Part shown: one piece after another, positions 1 through 6,891 of the stretch
Layout: every line of letters begins with the position of its first letter
Position numbering within the stretch: position 1 is the stretch's first letter
NCBI GenBank assembly: GCA_016784265.1
Contig: JADHUZ010000054.1
Location: 1 to 7,591, forward strand
Direction: 5' to 3'
Length of the DNA: 7,591 nucleotides
DNA from: Fidelibacterota bacterium
GTDB taxonomy: Bacteria > Fidelibacterota > BS150m-G59
Program-made: the position numbers and the translations under genes
The notes under the pieces: model-generated
What the model was told of the DNA's origin: nothing
What the model saw: the letters and a program-made list of their open reading frames with translations, nothing else
The model's database searches: none

Positions 1-327
1 TGTTTGTAAATCGTGCAAAACTTCGCACGAATCGGAATCGAATACTACTGTCCCGGGTGGCACAGGGATAATTAGCGATTCGCCATTTTTGCCAGATTTT
101 CGTGAGCCTTCGCCGGGAAAACCGTTTTTTGCAACAAATTTGCGTTTGTATCGAAAATCCAAAAGTGTGTGTTTTTGCGGATCAGTAAACAAAATAACAT
201 CACCACCTTTTCCACCGTCACCACCAGAAGGACCGCCGCGAGGTCTGTATTTTTCACGATGAAAAGCGACGATTCCATCACCGCCATTTCCTGCTTTCAC
301 ATAAATTTTGGCTGAGTCAATAAACAT
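1..327 (-). CDS. obg: Obg-family GTPase, N-terminal fragment (cut by window edge)
   Basis: This is the first 109 codons of an Obg/CgtA GTPase, an essential protein that binds the 50S ribosomal subunit and is linked to ribosome assembly and the stringent response. Only the Obg fold is present; the G domain (Walker A, G2-G4) would lie beyond the left edge. The protein opens [18 protein letters not shown] and carries the glycine-rich stretches [17 protein letters not shown] (residues 28-44) and [15 protein letters not shown] (about 66-80), then [11 protein letters not shown], all diagnostic of the family's glycine-rich type II helices. The ATG at 327 is the standard family start and the frame stays open to base 1. 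There is no convincing Shine-Dalgarno; the leader just before the ATG is A-rich. It is separated from icd by 64 bases, so it may be read through from the upstream operon or have its own promoter. Identity is very secure. Confidence 0.96.
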   Translation of the reverse strand, partial: MFIDSAKIYVKAGNGGDGIVAFHREKYRPRGGPSGGDGGKGGDVILFTDPQKHTLLDFRYKRKFVAKNGFPGEGSRKSGKNGESLIIPVPPGTVVFDSDSCEVLHDLQT

Positions 328-345
328 TTATTTTTCGCATGCAAA

Positions 346-373
346 TGGCGGAAATTTCGAAAAATTCCCGCCA
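346..373 (-). terminator. Imperfect hairpin between icd and obg, possible weak terminator or processing site
   Basis: The arms TGGCGG (346-351) and CCGCCA (368-373) form six perfect, GC-rich pairs. An AT-rich extension toward the loop is interrupted by a bulge at 367 and one mismatch. On the minus strand the hairpin sits about 18 bases after the icd stop codon and is followed by only three T residues, so it is not a classical Rho-independent terminator. It could attenuate readthrough into obg, protect the 3' end of the upstream message, or be incidental. The rest of the 64-base gap shows no clear promoter. Confidence 0.45.
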
Positions 374-391
374 CTCAAATCAAGCAACAAT

Positions 392-1732
392 TTACATATT
401 CTCGATAATTGCATTGCCAAATCCAGAAGTTGACATTTTGGTCGCTCCGTCCATTTGCCTTTCAAGGTCATAAGTTACCGTTTTTTGCTCAACTGCTCCT
501 TTAATTCCATTACGAATTAATTCAGATGCTTCTGTCCAGCCCATATAATCTAACATCATCGAACCAGAAAGAATTACGCTGGACGGATTCACTTTGTCCA
601 AATTCGTGTATTTTGGAGCAGTTCCGTGTGTTGCTTCAAATAATCCGATGTGATCGCCGATGTTTGCACCAGGTGCTAATCCGAGCCCACCTGTTTGTGC
701 CGCAGTTGCATCGCTGAGATAATCGCCGTTCAAATTCGGTGTTGCCAAAATATCATATTCATCAGGGCGCAACAAAACCTGCTGGAAAATACTATCTGCG
801 ATTCTATCTTTGATCAAGATTTTACCTTCTGGCATTTTTCCATCAAAATCTGCCCATAATTCTTGCTCTGTTATAATTTCATTACGGAATTCATCTTTCG
901 CCAGTTCATAGCCCCAATCGCGAAATGCGCCTTCCGTGAACTTCATAATATTTCCTTTATGAACCAAAGTTACAGATGGCAAACCTTGAGCAATCGCATG
1001 TTGAATTGCTTTTTTGACAAGTCTTTTCGTGCCGAATGGTGAAATTGGCTTAATGCCAATACCACTATTTTCGCGGATATTTTTTCCCATTTCAACCAGA
1101 AAATCACGCACCTTTTTCGCTTCTTCTGTGCCAGAACTAAATTCTACGCCAGAATACACATCTTCTGTATTTTCACGAAAAATCGTAACATCTAATTTTT
1201 CTGGTTCTTTTACAGGCGAAGGCACACCAGGAATCCAACTCACCGGACGCACACAAGCATACAAATCCAAAATCTGACGCAATTGTACATTCAGCGAACG
1301 AAAACGCATTGTAATATCTGGTGAACCACATTCTGCGCAAATCTTCGGACGACTTCCATCTTCACCGTTTTGCTCTTTTGCACAATTTAAACAAACATAC
1401 TCAAATCCACCGACAGGTGTGGTCAACGGACCTTTGATTGCGACGAGATATTTCCGAATGGCGTTCAGCGTGTCGTCTGGCAAAATGTCGTCATTGCCAT
1501 AAATTTGTAGCGCATCCAAGCCAGCATAGACGCGAAACCATGCGATTTTGCGCTTTCCACCGTATGCTTTTTCGACTGCGGCATCAAACACACGCTGACT
1601 AGCACGCCAAATATCAGGACCAATTCCATCACCTTGAATGAATGGTATAATCGGATTCTCTGGAACTTTAATTCCATCACCGTCTTTAATGATTGCTCTA
1701 CCGCGTTCCGGCGGTGTTATTTTTTGAAACAT
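392..1732 (-). CDS. icd: NADP-dependent isocitrate dehydrogenase with a Cys4 zinc-ribbon-like insertion
   Basis: It oxidatively decarboxylates isocitrate to 2-oxoglutarate in the TCA cycle, producing NADPH in the cytosol. The 446 residues match the bacterial homodimeric family, whose E. coli member has 416. Visible elements are [11 protein letters not shown] (99-109), RSLNVQLRQ (145-153, holding the equivalents of E. coli Ser113, Asn115 and Arg119), IFREN (184-188), [13 protein letters not shown] (256-268) and LNGDYLSDA (334-342). NADP preference is indicated by HGTAPKY (369-375) and by Tyr421 and Arg425 in TYDLER, matching E. coli Lys344/Tyr345 and Tyr391/Arg395. The extra length is mainly an insertion at residues 110-144 with Cys114, Cys117, Cys132 and Cys135, placed between TPVGG and RSLN where E. 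coli has only a G-I linker. The ATG follows nadE by 4 bases with a good Shine-Dalgarno (AGGAG, 9 bases upstream). The enzyme call is firm; the role of the insert is unknown. Confidence 0.96.
   Translation of the reverse strand: MFQKITPPERGRAIIKDGDGIKVPENPIIPFIQGDGIGPDIWRASQRVFDAAVEKAYGGKRKIAWFRVYAGLDALQIYGNDDILPDDTLNAIRKYLVAIKGPLTTPVGGFEYVCLNCAKEQNGEDGSRPKICAECGSPDITMRFRSLNVQLRQILDLYACVRPVSWIPGVPSPVKEPEKLDVTIFRENTEDVYSGVEFSSGTEEAKKVRDFLVEMGKNIRENSGIGIKPISPFGTKRLVKKAIQHAIAQGLPSVTLVHKGNIMKFTEGAFRDWGYELAKDEFRNEIITEQELWADFDGKMPEGKILIKDRIADSIFQQVLLRPDEYDILATPNLNGDYLSDATAAQTGGLGLAPGANIGDHIGLFEATHGTAPKYTNLDKVNPSSVILSGSMMLDYMGWTEASELIRNGIKGAVEQKTVTYDLERQMDGATKMSTSGFGNAIIENM
1301..1405 (-). other. Encoded Cys4 (CX2C-X14-CX2C) zinc-ribbon-like insert in Icd
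   Basis: These bases encode Icd residues 110-144. The pattern is C114-X2-C117-X14-C132-X2-C135, with knuckles reading CLNC and CAEC followed by GSPD, the usual look of a structural zinc ribbon. The insert replaces the one- or two-residue linker before the RSLN substrate-binding loop, and both flanks align cleanly to canonical Icd, so it is an in-frame domain insertion rather than a frameshift. Metal binding is inferred from the cysteine spacing. Confidence 0.85.
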
Positions 1733-1736
1733 TTTT

Positions 1737-3347
1737 TCATTCTCCTTTTTTTGTTCTAATAAAACGATTCACGATTGGCATTCTTCTACCTATGCCAAAC
1801 GCTTTCGGCGAAACCCGAATTCCAGGTGCCGCCTGCTTTCTTTTGTATTCAAAAATTTGAATCTGCCGTTTTAACTCTCTAACAGACGATAAATCATAGC
1901 CCATCTCGACCAACGCTTTATCCGAAAAGTGCCCAGTTATCAACAAATCTACGAGCGGACTTACCACTTCGTAATCATACGGATCAATCTGATTTTCTGC
2001 TAATTCTGCGGAAGGAATTTTCTCAACAGTCGATTTTGGGATGATTTCCGCCCCGCGAAATTTATTAAACCACCGTGCAATTTCATAAACTTCAATTTTA
2101 TTTAAATCGCTGATTGCCGCCAAGCCTCCCGACATGTCACCATAAAGCGTGCAATAGCCGAGCGCGAGTTCTGTTTTGTTTCCTGTGGAAATAACCATCG
2201 CATGATTTTTATTCGCCCACGCCATTAATAAATTGCCACGAATTCGCGCTTGTATATTTTCTTCGGTTGTGTCAAATGGTTTGCGGAATATCTTTATTTT
2301 TCCAAGATATTGTTGAAAAATTTCATCAATTGGCTCATGTAAAAATGAAATTTCGAGATTTTCGGCAAGTTGTTTCGCATCGTCAATACTATGCTGCGAT
2401 GAAAAACGAGACGGCATCGTAATTCCAGTTACGTTGTCCTTTCCGAGCGCGTCCACGGCAATCACAGCAACAACTGCCGAATCTATACCGCCCGAAAGTC
2501 CAATAACGGCTTTTTCCAAACCAGATTTTCGGAAATAATCCCGAATTCCTAACGAGATCGCACGAAAGTTATCTTCTGGCTTTTCAAGTGTTAACTCCTC
2601 TGTAATTTCGGAAGTTAATTTTATCTCTTTAAGTTCTTCTTCAAACGAATTAAGTTGGGCGACGAGTTTTCCTTTTTCATTGATTGCGAAACTGTTTCCA
2701 TCAAAAATCAGTTCGTCTTGCCCTCCGATGAGATTGCAATATACAAGCGGCGTTTTAAGCGATTTGCGTCGTGCCAACTGTATCCTACGGCTTGATTTGC
2801 CTGTGTAAAATGGCGATGCGGAAACATTAATAATGATCTCCGCTCCGTTTTGAATCAATTCCTCAGTAACCTTGAAATTATAATCATCGTCCCACAAATC
2901 CTCACAAATTTCAATTCCAAGTCTAATTTGCTCACCGCTCCAATTTATTGAAACTGGATTTGCCGTTTTCCCTGCTTCAAAATAACGACGCTCATTAAAA
3001 ACATCGTAGCGCGGCAGAAGTCGTTTTTTAATCGTTGCGATTTGTCTTCCATTTTGAGCGATAATTGCCACATTAAAAAGGACATTCCTTTCCTGAAGAA
3101 TCGAGCCGAAAATAGCAAATTTTCCTTCAGTATATTGAATGATTCGCTGATTTTCTTCCAGCGCAAATTGAATAAATTCAGAATCGTTCAGCAAGTCTTG
3201 TGGCGGATAACCCAAAACTGAAAGTTCGGGAAAAACCACAATTGATTCACCATCATTTTGGTCAATGATAGAAATAATTCTGTTCGCATTTTCACGCAAT
3301 GCGCCAACCGTTGGGTTAATTTGCGCAAGTGTAAATTTTGGTAGCAT
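1737..3347 (-). CDS. nadE: Glutamine-dependent NAD+ synthetase
   Basis: It catalyses the last step of NAD+ synthesis: ATP-dependent amidation of nicotinic acid adenine dinucleotide, with ammonia released from glutamine by its own glutaminase domain and channelled to the synthetase domain. Residues 1 to about 245 form the nitrilase-type glutaminase; the triad is visible as Glu41 ([11 protein letters not shown]), Lys108 ([12 protein letters not shown]) and Cys148 ([11 protein letters not shown]). Residues from about 260 form the synthetase, with PP-loop SGGIDS at 285-290, the [21 protein letters not shown] region (387-407) and a C-terminal family tail [20 protein letters not shown] (508-527). 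The 536 residues are near the usual 540-580. The ATG overlaps the acyP stop as TGATG, with no strong Shine-Dalgarno, which suggests reinitiation after acyP. It feeds NAD(P) to enzymes such as the adjacent Icd, though that link is inferred from position. Confidence 0.97.
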   Translation of the reverse strand: MLPKFTLAQINPTVGALRENANRIISIIDQNDGESIVVFPELSVLGYPPQDLLNDSEFIQFALEENQRIIQYTEGKFAIFGSILQERNVLFNVAIIAQNGRQIATIKKRLLPRYDVFNERRYFEAGKTANPVSINWSGEQIRLGIEICEDLWDDDYNFKVTEELIQNGAEIIINVSASPFYTGKSSRRIQLARRKSLKTPLVYCNLIGGQDELIFDGNSFAINEKGKLVAQLNSFEEELKEIKLTSEITEELTLEKPEDNFRAISLGIRDYFRKSGLEKAVIGLSGGIDSAVVAVIAVDALGKDNVTGITMPSRFSSQHSIDDAKQLAENLEISFLHEPIDEIFQQYLGKIKIFRKPFDTTEENIQARIRGNLLMAWANKNHAMVISTGNKTELALGYCTLYGDMSGGLAAISDLNKIEVYEIARWFNKFRGAEIIPKSTVEKIPSAELAENQIDPYDYEVVSPLVDLLITGHFSDKALVEMGYDLSSVRELKRQIQIFEYKRKQAAPGIRVSPKAFGIGRRMPIVNRFIRTKKGE

Positions 3348-3640
3348 CAGGTTTTAATTGTGAAAGAATCGAATTCAATCACTTCGCCAAGCCAATTGAT
3401 TTCAACATGATCAACTAAAGAGGCGGGTGAGCCAATTTCCACTTGTTCGATGAATTCGGATAGCATCTTGGAATTATCCGAAGTTGCCATGATTTCGACA
3501 TTGCCATTTAACAGATTTTTCACCCAACCAGTAATTTCAAATTTCGTAGCCCATTGCCGTGTATCCCAACGAAACCAAACGCCATGCACTTTGCCAGACA
3601 CAATCAAATGAACAGTTTTTTTCAAATTTGTTCCACTCAT
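3347..3640 (-). CDS. acyP: Acylphosphatase
   Basis: This small cytosolic hydrolase cleaves carboxyl-phosphate bonds in acyl phosphates such as acetyl phosphate or 1,3-bisphosphoglycerate; its physiological substrate in bacteria is not settled. The 97 residues match the one-domain family. The phosphate-binding loop is GKVHGVWFR (16-24) with catalytic Arg24, and TGWVKN (37-42) supplies catalytic Asn42. NGNVEI (45-50), the VDHVE segment and the ending EFDSFTIKT also fit. The loop reads H19 and W22 where many members have Q and G; the tryptophan variant is familiar in other members. The ATG abuts the asnS stop (TAAATG), and the end of asnS supplies GGAG 6 bases upstream, so translation is probably coupled. 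It overlaps nadE by one base. Confidence 0.94.
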   Translation of the reverse strand: MSGTNLKKTVHLIVSGKVHGVWFRWDTRQWATKFEITGWVKNLLNGNVEIMATSDNSKMLSEFIEQVEIGSPASLVDHVEINWLGEVIEFDSFTIKT

Positions 3641-4930
3641 TTATGGCTCCAACCTCCCCATTGTTCTTGCAAAAGGAATCGTTTCACGCACATGGTCAAG
3701 ATTACAAATCCACGCCACGACGCGCTCTAATCCCATTCCGAATCCCGCATGCGGCACGCTTCCGTAACGACGCAAATCGAGATACCAATCAAAATCTTTT
3801 TCGTCCAAACCTTCTTCTTTAATTCGCTTTAACAGCAAATCCAAATCATCCTCACGCTGTGCGCCACCGATAATTTCACCAAATCCATCTGGCGCAATCA
3901 CATCCACACCAAGTGCAAGCCTATCATCTTTCGGGTCGCGTTTCATGTAAAATGCCTTGCATTCGCGGGGCCAACGATGAATCATCACAGGCGCATCAAA
4001 ATGCTCACCAATTATCGTCTCATCCGTTGCACCCAAATCACCGCCCCACTGAAAATCAACACCATTCTTGCGCAAAATTTCCACCGCTTCTTCATAAGTG
4101 ATTCGCGGAAATGGTTTCCGAATTTTCTCCAATTTTGACACATCTCGCTCTAAGATTGCCAATTCTTCACGGCGATTTGCCAAAACACGCCCCAAAATAA
4201 ACATGATAAAATCTTCGGCAACATCCATATCTTGATCCAAATCGCAATATGCCATTTCGGGCTCAACCATCCAAAATTCCGTCAAATGCCGACGCGTTTT
4301 TGATTTTTCCGCACGAAATGTCGGACCAAACGTATAAACATCGCCAAATACCATCGCGCCCGCTTCGGCATATAATTGTCCACTTTGTGTCAAATATGCC
4401 ATTCTACCAAAATATTCCGTTTCAAATAGCGTTGAGGTGCCTTCACAAGCATTCGGCGTGAACATCGGCGAATCCATCAGCACAAAATCGCGCTCATCGA
4501 AAAAGTCACGAATCGCTTTGATAATTTCGTGACGCACTTTCATTATCGCCATTTGTCGTTTTGAACGCAACCATAAATGCCGATTATTCATCAGAAAATC
4601 AACGCCATGTTCTTTTTTGGAAATCGGATATTCCTCCGCGATTTGCACGATTTCGATATGTTTCACGCCGAGTTCATATTCCTCTTTTTTCGGATGTTTC
4701 CGCACTTCACCGCTGACAATCACCGACGATTCTTGCGTCAGAACATTTTTCATCTCAAAAGTTTCGTCTTCGGCTTCGCCTTTGAACACAACGCCTTGCA
4801 AAAGCCCAGTTCCATCCCGAAATATCGGAAACCAAATCTTTCCACTGGCTCGTAAATTATGCAACCAACCTTGAATTTTTACTTCCTCACCGACAAACTC
4901 GGCGATATTTTTAATTTTTACTATTTTCAT
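3641..4930 (-). CDS. asnS: Asparaginyl-tRNA synthetase
   Basis: A class IIb aminoacyl-tRNA synthetase that charges tRNA-Asn with asparagine in the cytosol. Residues 1 to about 105 form the OB-fold anticodon-binding domain ([18 protein letters not shown] and FRDGTG at 37-42). The catalytic core follows, with [12 protein letters not shown] (158-169), [11 protein letters not shown] (179-189), motif 2 [20 protein letters not shown] (205-224) and motif 3 [12 protein letters not shown] (396-407). The AsnRS-type stretch KAFYMKRDP (325-333) and the ending GRLEP favour AsnRS over AspRS, as does lack of the large GAD insertion of bacterial AspRS. At 429 residues it is the short form of about 430, as in Bacillus and Thermus, rather than the 466-residue E. 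coli type. The ATG overlaps the stop of a small upstream ORF as ATGA, with AAAGG 4 bases upstream. Its presence implies direct charging of tRNA-Asn. Confidence 0.95.
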   Translation of the reverse strand: MKIVKIKNIAEFVGEEVKIQGWLHNLRASGKIWFPIFRDGTGLLQGVVFKGEAEDETFEMKNVLTQESSVIVSGEVRKHPKKEEYELGVKHIEIVQIAEEYPISKKEHGVDFLMNNRHLWLRSKRQMAIMKVRHEIIKAIRDFFDERDFVLMDSPMFTPNACEGTSTLFETEYFGRMAYLTQSGQLYAEAGAMVFGDVYTFGPTFRAEKSKTRRHLTEFWMVEPEMAYCDLDQDMDVAEDFIMFILGRVLANRREELAILERDVSKLEKIRKPFPRITYEEAVEILRKNGVDFQWGGDLGATDETIIGEHFDAPVMIHRWPRECKAFYMKRDPKDDRLALGVDVIAPDGFGEIIGGAQREDDLDLLLKRIKEEGLDEKDFDWYLDLRRYGSVPHAGFGMGLERVVAWICNLDHVRETIPFARTMGRLEP

Positions 4931-5043
4931 TTTGCCTTTCTTTTTTGTTTACCATCTTTTAACCACAGTTTACACAGATTGTTTCTTTCCGCTTTTTCAA
5001 TCATAAAATCTTTCAATGCTGAAATGATAAAATATTGATTCAT
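4927..5043 (-). CDS. Small hypothetical ORF between lptE and asnS (38 residues, or 42 from GTG)
   Basis: A short frame starting at ATG 5043 ([17 protein letters not shown]...) and ending in a lysine-rich tail ([10 protein letters not shown]) at a TGA that overlaps the asnS ATG as ATGA. An in-frame GTG at 5055 overlaps the lptE stop as GTGA, so the frame exactly bridges the two genes. AAAGGA lies just upstream of the ATG, although the 3-base spacing is short. It has no recognisable domain. The NNLCKLWLK segment is the translation of a CTGTG-rich dispersed-repeat-like motif at 4951-4981, so the ORF may have arisen from repeat insertion and serve mainly to pass ribosomes from lptE to asnS. Whether a stable protein is made is uncertain. 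Confidence 0.4.
   Translation of the reverse strand: MNQYFIISALKDFMIEKAERNNLCKLWLKDGKQKRKAK
4951..4981. repeat. Dispersed-repeat-like motif (CTGTGTAAACTGTGG type)
   Basis: On the minus strand this reads AATCTGTGTAAACTGTGGTT followed by AAAAG. It contains two CTGTG units ten bases apart and ends in an A-run. From memory it closely resembles an intergenic motif of the form AATCTGTGTAATCTGTGGTT that recurs in many copies in diverse Gram-negative genomes. Only one copy is in this window, so repeat status here rests on that resemblance and not on anything countable in this sequence. Confidence 0.4.
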
Positions 5044-5051
5044 CGTTCCTT

Positions 5052-5534
5052 TCACCATCCCACTTCCGTCAAATTCACAATATCTTTTGAAATTTTTTGT
5101 ATCACTTCATTCAACGCACGATTTCTACCGACAACCAAACTGTCGCTTGGATAATCTGCAAACCGATTCAAATCCTTTTCGGCGAGCATTTTGTTATTTT
5201 TCGTGTCAAACCACGAAGCCGATATTTTCATTGAAATGCGATAAGTTTCTACATTTTCACCAACATCATATTCCTGTGGCTTGTCGATTATGGATTGAAT
5301 TGTCCCTTCAAAAATTGAATCGCCATCGCTATCTACGATTTTCAGTAAATTTTCACTCACCAAAATGCTATCAATCACTTCGATAAATCTGTCTTCGATT
5401 CCAAATTCTGCCGTTTGATTTTCGAAAGTGCGAATCTCTGCCGTGCGAATATGCGGAGGAATCGAACCACGAAAAGTATAAATCCCGCAGGAAATCAGAA
5501 AAAATCCAATCAAAACTCCAACAATCCGATTCAA
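5052..5534 (-). CDS. lptE: LptE-like outer-membrane lipoprotein (LPS assembly)
   Basis: Probably the LptE plug lipoprotein that partners LptD in inserting lipopolysaccharide into the outer membrane. The 160 residues begin with a short signal peptide: MNR, a hydrophobic run IVGVLIGFFLIS, and a lipobox LISC with lipidated Cys16. The following YTFRGSIPPHIRTAEIRTFEN, then a long helix and beta-rich remainder, is the pattern of the divergent LptE family of Bacteroidetes/Chlorobi-type bacteria; similarity to E. coli LptE is not visible by eye. The start is TTG at 5534: a TGA lies in frame two codons upstream, no ATG precedes the signal peptide, and AGGA sits 7 bases before the TTG. It overlaps the upstream 54-residue ORF by four bases (TTGA). 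Other small lipoproteins are possible, but the sigma-54 regulator upstream supports LptE. Confidence 0.82.
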   Translation of the reverse strand: MNRIVGVLIGFFLISCGIYTFRGSIPPHIRTAEIRTFENQTAEFGIEDRFIEVIDSILVSENLLKIVDSDGDSIFEGTIQSIIDKPQEYDVGENVETYRISMKISASWFDTKNNKMLAEKDLNRFADYPSDSLVVGRNRALNEVIQKISKDIVNLTEVGW

Positions 5535-5695
5535 ATCTCAATCCTGTCTTTGATTGATTTAATTAGTCTTGCATGGTCGGAAATTTTGCTAAACAATTCA
5601 TCAGCCAATTTTTCATTGCACAAATGTGTTGATAAATTCATATCATCTGTCATTTTCAAACATTGAATCGTTTCTTCTTCCAATGTCAAGTTCAT
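5531..5695 (-). CDS. Small hypothetical protein, 54 residues, between the sigma-54 regulator and lptE
   Basis: A 54-residue frame from ATG 5695 to TGA 5531. It begins MNLTLEEETIQCLKMTDDMN and ends IKSIKDRIEI. Its start overlaps the sigma-54 regulator's stop as ATGA, and its stop overlaps the lptE TTG start as TTGA, so it exactly fills the space between the two genes with four-base overlaps at both ends. The composition is soluble and charged, apparently helical (acidic N-terminal part, basic C-terminal part), with two cysteines (residues 12 and 26), no membrane segment and no signal peptide. No family was recognised. The perfect overlaps and plausible composition argue for a translated gene; a role linked to the activator or to LptE expression would only be inference. 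Confidence 0.65.
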   Translation of the reverse strand: MNLTLEEETIQCLKMTDDMNLSTHLCNEKLADELFSKISDHARLIKSIKDRIEI

Positions 5696-6891
5696 TGCAA
5701 CCCATATTCGCTGATTTTTCGGTACAAAGTTCGCTCGCTGATTTCCAAATCTTTCGCCGTTTGTCGCCGTGAATAATGATTTTTCTTCAGTGTTTCCACA
5801 ATTAATTTTTTTTCCATTTCGCGTATTGTCATTTTTGATTTTTCTTCCTCAACAACAAGAATTTCCTGTTTATCTGCCGGCTCTGACAACGGTTGAAATT
5901 CTTCTGTTTTACTCGCTTTGGCTGGTAAAAAATGCGTCATCTGTCGCACGCCTGTGGATAATTGTTGTTTAATTTCCGCTACTTCCTGCCGCAACAAAAA
6001 TAATTGTTGCAAAATCACACTTTGTGCTGCTTGCGATGGCGTATTTCCCGTCAAAACTGGCAAATTTTGATTGGAAGAAAAAATTGATGATTCAGGCTTA
6101 TCAGCAAATAAAAACCTATGAACAGCCTCAGATTTTATCGGTGCGCCACCTTCCAAAACCATCATACTTTCGACAAAATTCTTGAGTTCGCGCACATTGC
6201 CTTCCCATTCGTAATTTTGAAGAATTTCCATAGCATCTGGCGAAAATCCCGCAAATGGAATATTGTTAAAATTGGAATATCTTCGTGCAAAATACTCGAT
6301 AAAAAGCGGAATATCTTCGCGGCGTTTTCGCAATGGCGGCAGTTGGATATTTACTGCTTTCAATCGAAAATATAAATCCTGGCGAAATCTGCCTTGAGTT
6401 ACCATTTCCCGTAAATCTCGGTTCGTCGCCGCCAAAATTCGCACATCTACACGGCGTTTTTTGGAATCGCCAACACGCATAAATTCACCTTGCTCCAAAA
6501 CCCGAAGCAATCGAACTTGCGTTTCCATCGGTGTTTCACCAATTTCATCCAAAAAAATCGTCCCGCCATCTGCTTCCTCAAAATAGCCACGGCGGTCGTC
6601 TTTTGCATCTGTGAATGCACCTTTTTTATGCCCGAATAGCTCGCTTTCAATTAGCCCAGCAGGAATTGCGCCACAATTGACAGAAACCAATGGCTTGTGT
6701 TTTCTGGGCGAATGTTTGTGAATTGCATTTACAACAACCTCTTTTCCTGTGCCACTTTCGCCAGTTATTAGCACAGAAATATTAGAAAATGCAACTTGCG
6801 AAACCGTAGAAACAACTTGTTCAATTTCGAGCGAATGACCAATTATTCCAAAATCTTTTTGGATGTCCGATAGATAAAATTTCTTACTCAT
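5692..6891 (-). CDS. Sigma-54-dependent transcriptional activator without a sensor domain
   Basis: A bacterial enhancer-binding protein: an AAA+ ATPase that remodels sigma-54 RNA polymerase to open promoters. The 399 residues start almost at once with the AAA+ domain (about 14-250). Walker A is GESGTGKE (44-51), the sigma-54 contact loop is GAFTDA (91-96, canonical GAFTGA), Walker B is GGTIFLDEIGE (109-119), the arginine-finger region is GRFRQDLYFRL (167-177) and sensor II is GNVREL (231-236). A low-complexity linker (262-353) includes a short likely coiled coil (about 291-311), followed by a Fis-type helix-turn-helix (354-398, RRQTAKDLEISERTLYRKI). There is no receiver, GAF or PAS domain, as in PspF, so its activity must be set by a partner, by its level or by the linker. 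It overlaps purD by eight bases, with AGAAGG upstream of the ATG. The specific target genes are unknown. Confidence 0.93.
   Translation of the reverse strand: MSKKFYLSDIQKDFGIIGHSLEIEQVVSTVSQVAFSNISVLITGESGTGKEVVVNAIHKHSPRKHKPLVSVNCGAIPAGLIESELFGHKKGAFTDAKDDRRGYFEEADGGTIFLDEIGETPMETQVRLLRVLEQGEFMRVGDSKKRRVDVRILAATNRDLREMVTQGRFRQDLYFRLKAVNIQLPPLRKRREDIPLFIEYFARRYSNFNNIPFAGFSPDAMEILQNYEWEGNVRELKNFVESMMVLEGGAPIKSEAVHRFLFADKPESSIFSSNQNLPVLTGNTPSQAAQSVILQQLFLLRQEVAEIKQQLSTGVRQMTHFLPAKASKTEEFQPLSEPADKQEILVVEEEKSKMTIREMEKKLIVETLKKNHYSRRQTAKDLEISERTLYRKISEYGLQ

Noticed and set aside
55..78. TGGCAC-containing string resembling a sigma-54 promoter on the plus strand
   Set aside because: It lacks the TTGC element at the required spacing, lies inside obg, and no plus-strand gene follows it.
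72..287. Minus-strand open frame of 71 codons
   Set aside because: It is an out-of-frame shadow of the obg N-terminus; the real Obg frame over the same bases gives the glycine-rich family sequence.
338..343. GCATGC palindrome just before obg
   Set aside because: A six-base palindrome is expected by chance, and no paired site or operator-like context is visible.
1301..1405. Possibility that the extra Icd segment is a frameshift or assembly artefact
   Set aside because: The frame is continuous on both sides, flanks match canonical Icd exactly, and the inserted piece has an ordered two-knuckle cysteine pattern.
4577..4874. Overlapping plus-strand open frames opposite asnS
   Set aside because: They lie antisense to a clear AsnS coding region, have no recognisable domains, and show composition expected of complementary-strand shadows. 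Other plus-strand frames across the window are rejected for the same reason.
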